Source: Succinivibrionaceae bacterium (GTDB taxonomy: Bacteria; Pseudomonadota; Gammaproteobacteria; Enterobacterales; Succinivibrionaceae). From it: a stretch of DNA of 49,501 nucleotides. Position numbers and translations under genes: made by a program. The stretch covers positions 1-49,501 of the forward strand of contig JAILEI010000204.1 in NCBI GenBank assembly GCA_024688225.1, read 5' to 3'. The notes under the pieces are model-generated. The model ran no database searches, was not told where the DNA came from, and was given only the letters and a program-made list of their open reading frames with translations. This document shows, in pieces, positions 43,118-49,501 of the stretch. Numbering within the stretch: position 1 is the first letter of the stretch; each line of letters starts with the position of its first letter.

Positions 43118-45172
43118 CTAGGCGTACATGCTCAGCCCACCCTCATCAAGGGCCTCGCTGGCCACCTCCCCGGGACTGGTTCCGTCACCCTCGCCGGCCC
43201 CATCGTCCCCAGAGGCGAACAGCGTGCCCTCGCCGTTGCCCGCAGGGGCGTCGCCGTAGTCACCGCCATCTCCGCCCTCCTGGGCCAGGGCGCCCTCGCC
43301 CTCGGCATCCTGGTAGTCAACCACCACCGGGTCGAGCTCGAGTCCCAGCCGCGCCAGGCTGACCTTGAGGTCGGACAGGGCCCCCTCCAGCAGCTCAGCG
43401 GTGGCGGGGTTCATGGCGGCGATGGTCAGCCGCGTGGCCTCATTGCTGGCGTCAAGCCCAAAGGAGAGCTTGATCTTGCCGAGGTTGGCCGGGTTGAGCT
43501 CCAGCTCCATCTGCTTCATGTTCCTGGCAGCCATCGACAGCACCTTCTCAGCGAGCGCGCGGGCATTCTCGCTGTCTGACGCCGAGAGTGAGAGCTGGCC
43601 CTGCGCGCCCGCCAGGGTGGCGGTGCCACTGCCGCTGGTGGTGCCCAGGCCCTGCTGCAGCCCCTGCATCAGGAAGCCCTGGGAGAACTGCTGGGAGGCA
43701 AGGCCCGAGCCCTGCTGCCCCAGCTGCCCATCAGCAGACGTTGCCAGGGCCGGAAGCGCCGCCCCCTGGCGCTGGGCGGTAGCCTCAGCCACCGTCATCA
43801 CCTTGCCGCCGGAAAGGGTTTCCCTCAGGGTGGCAAGCGCATCGCTTAACTGTGACCTCACCGGCGCGGCAGCCGAGGCCACCGTGGCGGCGGCGCCGGC
43901 ACTCCGGGCCGCAAGCTCTGAAATCTTCCAGGACTGGGACTGGGCCAGGTCAAGGCCCTTCTCAACCTGCCCTTGCTGCCTGGCCATGGCCAGGGCATCC
44001 TTGACCGTAATCTTGCTGGCGCCCAGCTGGTCCGCCAGCTGGTCCACCCGCCTTTGCAGGGCATCCCCAGTGGGTTCCTGGGCAACCGCCTGGCGCAGCG
44101 GGGACTGGGCATTGAGATCCCTAAGGCGCGAGACAATCTGCTCATCGGCAGGCAGGTCGCGCTGTGCCTGCTGGGCAAGGTCCAGGGCCTTGCCTGAGCC
44201 CTGGGCCTGCCGTCCCTGCTCACGGGAGAGGTAGCGAGAGAGGGGATCCTGCCCAGCGTCCTCACCGCCATCCTGGGGGGCCAGGGCAACCGCCCGGGGA
44301 GCCAGGACCGCTTCCTCCCCAGTGGACTGGGCAGAATCAGTGGGGAGATCCCCAAGGACCGGGGCCTCCGCCACCACCTGGGTCTCCGCCACGGCCGGGG
44401 CGGGCACCGCCTCAGCGGCAGCCATCACCAGGGCCTTGGGATCCACCACCTTCTCGAGCGACTCCCCAGCGCCATCCAGGCCTGGGTAAACAGTGGGCTT
44501 GTCCCCAGGCCAGATCAACTCCCCGTTATCGAGGATAGCCATGGGATCCGCCTCTGCCCTTGCCTCCTCAGGCAGCAGGCGGGCGATGGCCTCCCCGGAC
44601 TCAGCCGGGGCCAGGTCCATCACCGGATCCGCCTGATCCACCGCCTCAGGCACCAGTTCCACCGGACGGGCGCCACCCTGGGAGGCAAAATCCTCCAGGG
44701 ACTGGGACAGATCCACGTCCGCCATGGTGGCCTGCCCCACCGCAACGGTTCTGTCCAGTTCCTGCCCGACCTCCGGGGCGGAAACCCGGGCGTCCCCCCG
44801 GCCAGCGTCCTCGCGGCTGACCTCAGCCGCACCGCGCCCCTGCCCCTGGCGCGGGGCCTCGCTGGCACTGGGCCTGGCCTCAGGGCGCCCCTTGCCGGCA
44901 CGCTCGGGCGCCGCCTGGTCCTTGCCGCCGCCGGCACGCTCCCAGGCAATGGGCCTTGACTCCGGCCTTGCCTGGCGGGCGCGCTCCATGCGTGACGATG
45001 ATGCCTCCCTTGAGGTGCTGATGATACTGGACATGAAGTCGCCCTGGAAAGAGTTCCCCTTGAGGCCGCTTAGCAGCGAAGAGAACTCCATCCCGCCCTT
45101 GCCGGCTGAATCGTTGCCGCTGGCGGCAGCCTTAGCCGTGCTTGCCGCCTGAACATTCATGCAAACTTGCAT
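43118..45172 (-). CDS. fliK: Flagellar hook-length control protein FliK
   Basis: Secreted ruler that stops hook growth and switches export to filament proteins. The first ~550 residues are low-complexity, rich in Ala, Gln, Glu and Pro, as usual for FliK. The C-terminal hook-length domain is clear in LELNPANLGKIKLSFGLDASNEATRLTIAAMNPATAELLEGALSDLKVSLARLGLEL. From ATG 45172 (684 residues) GGAG lies nine bases upstream, whereas the track start at 45187 is a TTG. It is larger than E. coli FliK (375), so a longer hook is conceivable. It has its own sigma-54-like promoter. Confidence 0.92.
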   Translation of the reverse strand: MQVCMNVQAASTAKAAASGNDSAGKGGMEFSSLLSGLKGNSFQGDFMSSIISTSREASSSRMERARQARPESRPIAWERAGGGKDQAAPERAGKGRPEARPSASEAPRQGQGRGAAEVSREDAGRGDARVSAPEVGQELDRTVAVGQATMADVDLSQSLEDFASQGGARPVELVPEAVDQADPVMDLAPAESGEAIARLLPEEARAEADPMAILDNGELIWPGDKPTVYPGLDGAGESLEKVVDPKALVMAAAEAVPAPAVAETQVVAEAPVLGDLPTDSAQSTGEEAVLAPRAVALAPQDGGEDAGQDPLSRYLSREQGRQAQGSGKALDLAQQAQRDLPADEQIVSRLRDLNAQSPLRQAVAQEPTGDALQRRVDQLADQLGASKITVKDALAMARQQGQVEKGLDLAQSQSWKISELAARSAGAAATVASAAAPVRSQLSDALATLRETLSGGKVMTVAEATAQRQGAALPALATSADGQLGQQGSGLASQQFSQGFLMQGLQQGLGTTSGSGTATLAGAQGQLSLSASDSENARALAEKVLSMAARNMKQMELELNPANLGKIKLSFGLDASNEATRLTIAAMNPATAELLEGALSDLKVSLARLGLELDPVVVDYQDAEGEGALAQEGGDGGDYGDAPAGNGEGTLFASGDDGAGEGDGTSPGEVASEALDEGGLSMYA

Positions 45173-45264
45173 TGGCAAAATCTCCAACTCAAACTTTAAT
45201 TTATTGTTTTAATAATGTTTTTTAGGTGGTCCGGGCATTTTGCCCGCTTTCCACCCCTTGGAGT

Positions 45265-45280
45265 TGCAATTTGCTTGCCA
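45265..45280 (-). promoter_or_regulatory. Sigma-54 promoter before fliK
   Basis: On the minus strand TGGCAAGCAAATTGCA matches the -24/-12 consensus TGGCACG-N4-TTGCA, with GG and GC ten bases apart. It lies between the fliJ stop and fliK, about 90 bases upstream of the ATG, in a non-coding gap that also contains an AT-rich stretch. Confidence 0.8.
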
Positions 45281-45308
45281 TGAATTCGCGTGCAGGGGGT
45301 GATGCCGC

Positions 45309-45758
45309 TCAGCGCGCCTTGCGCCGGCCCATCCGCGCGGTCACCACCTCATCGAGGAGCTTGGCGTCGCGCTTGTCCTCAAGCTTGCGCTGCTCCTCGC
45401 GGTGGTGCTGGATGAGGGTCTCGATGATGTTGCGCTCCTGGCGGCGCTTGATGAATTCCTGCCTGCAGGCCTCGGCACGGTCCTTGAGCATCAGGAGCTC
45501 ACGCTCCTGGCGCTGCTCAATGCCCTCGAGCTTGGCGATGAAGTCCTGGTAGGAGAGGTAGGCGCCCATGCTCATGCCGCCCGCCTCGGACTTGGCCTGC
45601 ATCTCGGCAAGGTAGGACTTGCGGAATTCCCGGACCTGCTCAATCTGCTGCATGAAGGCCTGCACCCGCTGGGTGGCCCCGCTCCAAACCTCGAGGGCGT
45701 TCTGCTCGGCCTTCTCACGCTGCTCAAGCACCAGGCGCAGGGTACGCTCATTGGCCAT
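45309..45758 (-). CDS. fliJ: Flagellar export chaperone FliJ
   Basis: Coiled-coil protein that links the FliI ATPase ring to the export gate. 149 residues, almost wholly charged helix, with the family pattern RTLRLVLEQREKAEQNALEVW and RRQERNIIETLIQHHREEQRKLEDKRDAKLLDE. AGGAC precedes the ATG and the start lies 9 bases after the fliI stop. Confidence 0.92.
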   Translation of the reverse strand: MANERTLRLVLEQREKAEQNALEVWSGATQRVQAFMQQIEQVREFRKSYLAEMQAKSEAGGMSMGAYLSYQDFIAKLEGIEQRQERELLMLKDRAEACRQEFIKRRQERNIIETLIQHHREEQRKLEDKRDAKLLDEVVTARMGRRKAR

Positions 45759-45767
45759 GGGCTAGTC

Positions 45768-47207
45768 CTATGACTTGCGGTTGAAGGTGACCTTGGCCGC
45801 GGGCTGGCGGCTGGGTGGCGGGCCCGTGCGCGGCTGGGACTGCTGCTGCATGCTGTCCACCTTCTGTTGCGCGTCGTTGATGAGCAGCATGGCCAGGTTC
45901 TTGAGCCCGTCCAGGCTCTGCTTGAAGGGAATCACCGCCTTCATCTCCTGGGTGGTGAAGGCGTCGAGGTGCGGCTTGATCATGATGGCCTGGTCAATGG
46001 CGGGATCGGATCCTTTCTGGTAGGCGCCGATTTGGATTAGCTCACGGCTCTGGTTGTACTGGGCCAGGCACTGGCGCATGGTGCGCGCCATCATCATGTG
46101 CTCCTGGGTCACCACCGCCGGCATCACGCGGCTGACCGACTTCTCGACATCGATGGCGGGGAAGTGGCCCGCGTCCGCGAGCTGGCGGGAGAGCACGATG
46201 TGCCCGTCAAGGATGGCGCGGGCCGAGTCGGCAATGGGATCCTGGAGATCGTCGCCCTCGACCAGCACCGTGAAGAAGGCGGTGATCGATCCCTCGCCCT
46301 GCGCCCCATTGCCCGCCCGCTCCACCAGGGCCGGCAGCTTGGCGAACACCGAGGGGGGATAGCCCTTCTGGGCCGGTGGCTCGCCCACCGCCAGCGCGAT
46401 CTCGCGCTGCGCCATTGCGTAGCGGGTCAGGGAGTCGATGAGCAGCAGCACGTTGCGCCCCTGGTCACGGAAGTACTCGGCAATGGCCAGGGTGGTCTCA
46501 CAGCCCTTGAGGCGCATCAGCGCCGAGGTGTCCGCCGGGGAGGCGATCACCACCGAGCGGGCCCGCCCCTCCGGCCCCAGGATGTCCTCAATGAACTCCT
46601 TGACCTCGCGCCCGCGCTCGCCGATGAGTCCCACCACCACCACGTCGGCGCTGGTGCCGCGGGTCATCATGCCCAGCAGCACGGACTTGCCCACGCCCGA
46701 TCCGGCAAAGAGGCCCATGCGCTGGCCCTGGCCGATGGTGAGCATGGAGTTGATGGCGGCAATGCCCACATCCAGGGGCTTGCGGATGGGGGTGCGGGAC
46801 ATGGGGTTGACGTGGTGGGGGCGCCAGCGGCAGGCGCTGTCCTTGACCACCGGGCCCATGCCGTCGAGGGGGCGGCCCAGGCTGTCAATCACCCGCCCCA
46901 GCAGGTGATCGCCAAAGGGCAGGTCCAGGCCCACCCCCACCGGGGTCACCAGGTCGCCGCTCTTGACCCCGGAGACCTCATCGGTGGGCATCAGGTACAC
47001 CAGCGACCCCTCAAAGCCCACTACCTCAGCGGAAAGCGGCCCTGAGTCGGTGTCAATGCGGCAGCGCTGCCCCACCGAGGTCTTGAGGCCCTCGGCCTCC
47101 AGGGTCAGGCCCACCACCCGGGTCAGGTGCCCGGAAAGCAATGGCGGCTCCTCGCGCTCCGGCAGGGGCAGCGAGCGCAGCCGGGCTGCCAGCCGCCCCG
47201 GGTTCAC
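45768..47207 (-). CDS. fliI: Flagellum-specific ATPase FliI
   Basis: Peripheral ATPase of the flagellar type III export system, related to the F1 beta subunit. Walker A is [15 protein letters not shown], with the export-ATPase features [18 protein letters not shown] and [35 protein letters not shown]. 479 residues is slightly longer than E. coli FliI (457) owing to a polar Gln/Pro-rich C-terminal tail ([22 protein letters not shown]). The start is a GTG overlapping the fliH stop (GTGA). Confidence 0.97.
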   Translation of the reverse strand: MNPGRLAARLRSLPLPEREEPPLLSGHLTRVVGLTLEAEGLKTSVGQRCRIDTDSGPLSAEVVGFEGSLVYLMPTDEVSGVKSGDLVTPVGVGLDLPFGDHLLGRVIDSLGRPLDGMGPVVKDSACRWRPHHVNPMSRTPIRKPLDVGIAAINSMLTIGQGQRMGLFAGSGVGKSVLLGMMTRGTSADVVVVGLIGERGREVKEFIEDILGPEGRARSVVIASPADTSALMRLKGCETTLAIAEYFRDQGRNVLLLIDSLTRYAMAQREIALAVGEPPAQKGYPPSVFAKLPALVERAGNGAQGEGSITAFFTVLVEGDDLQDPIADSARAILDGHIVLSRQLADAGHFPAIDVEKSVSRVMPAVVTQEHMMMARTMRQCLAQYNQSRELIQIGAYQKGSDPAIDQAIMIKPHLDAFTTQEMKAVIPFKQSLDGLKNLAMLLINDAQQKVDSMQQQSQPRTGPPPSRQPAAKVTFNRKS

Positions 47208-48406
47208 TGGGCCTCCTGGGGGGCGGGATCCGGGTTTTCCGGGGCGCCATCGCCTGCCGGGGGAACTGGATCCCCCTCCCCGGGCGCGGGCGGTTGCGCC
47301 TCAGCCATCGCAGGCCCCACGCTGGGACTGGGGGGCGGGGACGGGGGCTCATCACCAACCTCATCGCGCAGCGCCCGGTCCACAATCCCCGCCGCCCCCT
47401 CCAGGAAGGAATTGAGCAGGCTGTCAATGCGGTCATCAAGGCGCCAGTTGACGGTGGAGGTCAGGTCAGTGACCATCACCGAGCCGGGCGCCAGCTGCTC
47501 GTCCGGCACCAGCTGCCAGCGCTGCTCCTTGATGTACTCAGCGCCGATCGCCGCCTCCAGCAGGGCAATGTCGTCCGGGTGCAGCGACACGGTGGCGCCC
47601 TTTTGCCCCTTGGGCAGCACCGCCACCGCCTCGCGGATGGTCTTGGCGAGAAACTCGTGATCCCCCTTGATCTCGCGCCGGATGATTACGCTCGCGAGCC
47701 TGCTCACCAGGTACACCAGCTCATCGGTGACCTCCCGGTTGAGCTCGCGCAGGGGGGTGGACAGCTCATCGGCCAGGTGGCGGAAGCGCTCGGCCTGCTC
47801 GAGGACAATCCGCTCCCCGTTGGCAAGGCCTTCCTCCTGCCCCTGGCTGAAGCCCTCCTCCCGGCCCTGCGCCAGGCCCTCCTCATAGCCCTGCTTCGCC
47901 CCGGCGCCCTGCCCCTGGGCCACCCCTTCCTCGTAGCCCTTGGCAAAGCCCTCCTCATGGCCCTTGGCAAGGCCTGCCTCATAGCCCTCGCGCTCGGCGG
48001 CGGCGGCAATCTCCTCAAGGTTCTGCACGGTGGGCGCGCCCGCGGCCTGCCCAGAATCGCCTGCCTCGGCCCCCTCCGCGCCCGGGGCGGGATCCGCCGG
48101 GGCCTCAGCCTCGGCCATCTCCCGCTCCATCTCCTGCCGCTCCTCCTCGGCCTTGCGCTCCAGCGAAAGGCGCAGCTGCCGCTGGTACCAGCCGCCAGTG
48201 GGGGAGCCAATTGCCGTGGTATGCGCCTTGACCCCGTCATCCATCATCGGCCATTGCAGGGGGGCAAACTCCTTTGCCGCCTCATCCTCGGCCTTGATGG
48301 TGTTGACAATGGGGCGCAGGTAGCGCTCATCGGTGCGCTGGGCCTTTTCCTGGGACTTGGTGGAGTCCTCAAGGTCCAGCACCACGTCAGGGACCAGATC
48401 GCTCAT
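47204..48406 (-). CDS. fliH: Flagellar export regulator FliH
   Basis: Inhibitory partner of the FliI ATPase in the export complex. Its middle carries a long Gly-zipper region with repeats [37 protein letters not shown] that fits the GxxxG repeats of FliH, followed by the conserved C-terminal part ([37 protein letters not shown]). At 400 residues it is much longer than E. coli FliH (235), mostly through acidic/proline-rich ends. AGAGG precedes the ATG. It lies 30 bases after fliG. Confidence 0.9.
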   Translation of the reverse strand: MSDLVPDVVLDLEDSTKSQEKAQRTDERYLRPIVNTIKAEDEAAKEFAPLQWPMMDDGVKAHTTAIGSPTGGWYQRQLRLSLERKAEEERQEMEREMAEAEAPADPAPGAEGAEAGDSGQAAGAPTVQNLEEIAAAAEREGYEAGLAKGHEEGFAKGYEEGVAQGQGAGAKQGYEEGLAQGREEGFSQGQEEGLANGERIVLEQAERFRHLADELSTPLRELNREVTDELVYLVSRLASVIIRREIKGDHEFLAKTIREAVAVLPKGQKGATVSLHPDDIALLEAAIGAEYIKEQRWQLVPDEQLAPGSVMVTDLTSTVNWRLDDRIDSLLNSFLEGAAGIVDRALRDEVGDEPPSPPPSPSVGPAMAEAQPPAPGEGDPVPPAGDGAPENPDPAPQEAQ

Positions 48407-48436
48407 GATGCCTCTTTGGCCCTACCCGGGTGACCG

Positions 48437-49486
48437 CTACACGAAGTCATCGCCGCCGCCGTGGCCGAGCATGATCTCGCCCTTGTCAGCAAGCTTGTGG
48501 GCAATGGTGAGGATTTCCTTCTGCGCGCTCTCAACATCGGAGAGCTTGGTGGGACCCATGGCCGCCAGATCCTCCTTCATCGAGGCCGCGGCACGCGAGG
48601 ACATGTTCTTGAACATCTTCTCGCGGAGCTTGTCGTCCGCGCCCTTGAGCGCCTTCTCGAGCACGTCGTTGGGCGCCTCGCGCAGGATGCTCTGGATGGA
48701 GCGGTCGTCCACGTCGATGAGGTTGTCGAACACGAACATGAGATCCTTGATCGCGTTGCCCATCTCCTTGTCCTGGGCGCTGATGGCATCCATGATCTGG
48801 CTCTCGGTGTTGGTGTCGAGGAAGTTCATGATGCCCGCGGCGCTCTTGAGGCCGCCAATCTTGGCGGTCTTGGCGCCGGCGCTTCCGGCAAACTGCTTTT
48901 CCATGATTTCGTTGAGCTCCTGCAGCGCCGCCGGCTGGACTTCCTCCAGCGTGGCGATGCGCATGATTAGGTCGATGCGGGTCTGCTCCCGGAACTGGGA
49001 GAGGATCTGGGCGCTCTGCTCGGGCTCGAGGTAGGAAAGCACAATGGTCTGGATCTGGGGGTGCTCGTTCTGGATGATGGTGGCCACCTGGCGCGCGTCC
49101 ATCCACTTGAGCGAGTCGAGGCCCCTGGAGCCTGAGGTAAGGGAAATCTGGTCGATGACGTTGGTGGCGCGATCCTGGCCCAGCGCCGCGGTGAGGGCGT
49201 TGCGCACAAAGTCCGGGGAGCCAAGGCCGATGTTGGAGTGCTTGGTGATGGAGGAGAGGAAGGTCTTGTGCACGGCATTGACCTTGGCCTGGTCCATCTG
49301 GGTAATCTCCGCCATGCGCACGCCCAGGCGCTGCACCTGCTTGGGCTGGAGGTTGCGGAAAATCTGCGCCGCGTCATCCTCGTTGAGCGACAGCATCAGG
49401 ATGGAGGCCTTGTCGATGCCGTCCATGTCGCGGATGGCGGCCTTCTCCTCATCGGTTAATTCAAGGCCGGCCGCCGCGGGGGGCAC
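48437..49486 (-). CDS. fliG: Flagellar motor switch protein FliG, possibly truncated by the window edge
   Basis: C-ring protein that touches the stator and generates torque. The family motifs include IDKASILMLSLNEDDAAQIFRNL, NEHPQIQTIVLSYLEPEQSAQIL, PAALQELNEIM, and the C-terminal torque helix MFVFDNLIDVDDRSIQSILREAP. The visible 349 residues include 18 more than E. coli FliG at the N-terminus, from the GTG at 49486. The frame stays open to the window edge (Ala/Pro-rich), so the true start may lie outside. It heads the visible operon, and the upstream genes (fliE, fliF) would be expected beyond the edge. Confidence 0.95.
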   Translation of the reverse strand: MPPAAAGLELTDEEKAAIRDMDGIDKASILMLSLNEDDAAQIFRNLQPKQVQRLGVRMAEITQMDQAKVNAVHKTFLSSITKHSNIGLGSPDFVRNALTAALGQDRATNVIDQISLTSGSRGLDSLKWMDARQVATIIQNEHPQIQTIVLSYLEPEQSAQILSQFREQTRIDLIMRIATLEEVQPAALQELNEIMEKQFAGSAGAKTAKIGGLKSAAGIMNFLDTNTESQIMDAISAQDKEMGNAIKDLMFVFDNLIDVDDRSIQSILREAPNDVLEKALKGADDKLREKMFKNMSSRAAASMKEDLAAMGPTKLSDVESAQKEILTIAHKLADKGEIMLGHGGGDDFV

Positions 49487-49501
49487 CGCGGGGGCCGGGG
49501 C

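Noticed and set aside
46098-47045. 315-residue plus-strand ORF opposite fliI
   Set aside because: Antisense shadow of a clear FliI ATPase.

Overview
The window reads as chromosomal DNA of a motile, GC-rich gammaproteobacterium. The evidence is a gammaproteobacterial set of genes: BamC followed by purC, a MaoP/YifE homologue, a lysine-type LysC, GlnRS, long-form QueF next to PpnN, EndA, and a complete fliG-to-fliR flagellar run. A high-GC member of the Aeromonadales/Succinivibrionaceae would fit, but that placement is inference. I see no rRNA, tRNA, CRISPR array, insertion sequence, prophage or integrase.

Layout. 0.2-3.0 kb: an ABC exporter preceded by a DUF2333 gene (minus strand). 3.2-4.4 kb: an aromatic/aspartate aminotransferase with its own promoter and terminator. 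4.6-8.5 kb: a minus-strand run of polar amino-acid ABC permease, its ATPase, an LpxL/LpxM-type acyltransferase and a MATE exporter. 8.7-9.7 kb: a HAD phosphatase and a small YjfB-type motility gene with its own sigma-28 promoter and terminator. 9.7-15.5 kb: a DtxR-family regulator and a Fur-like regulator lacking metal ligands, downstream of four packed, poorly characterised genes (a periplasmic cysteine-rich Sel1-repeat protein, an 860-residue protein, a pRiA4b ORF-3-like protein, and a cold-shock-like/tail-anchored protein). 15.5-16.5 kb: a divergent flagellin. 16.6-21.1 kb: glnS, an unknown gene, bamC and purC. 21.3-24.2 kb: maoP, azlCD and lysC. 24.4-26.6 kb: fliD and sodB. 26.7-33.0 kb: central carbon genes talC, a DUF945 gene, tkt, pgk and fba. 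33.5-38.7 kb: metK, a DUF5718 gene, endA, queF and ppnN. 38.7-49.5 kb: the flagellar operon fliG-H-I-J-K-L-M-N-O-P-Q-R on the minus strand, with fliG reaching the window edge.

How it works together. The flagellar genes follow the usual hierarchy. The export/switch operon carries an internal sigma-54-type promoter before fliK. The late genes (flagellin, fliD and the small YjfB-like gene) are scattered, and each has a sigma-28-type promoter with the same -10 element GCCGTTAA. The talC/tkt/pgk/fba run joins the non-oxidative pentose phosphate pathway to lower glycolysis and lacks the epd gene often found between tkt and pgk in related bacteria.

The parts most likely to be new are the four-gene Sel1/pRiA4b/cold-shock-like operon at 10.8-15.5 kb, the ligand-less Fur-like protein paired with a DtxR-type regulator, and the five-cysteine flagellin. 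Several ORF-track starts were moved inward on the basis of Shine-Dalgarno sites, signal peptides, or promoters and terminators lying inside the longer ORF.
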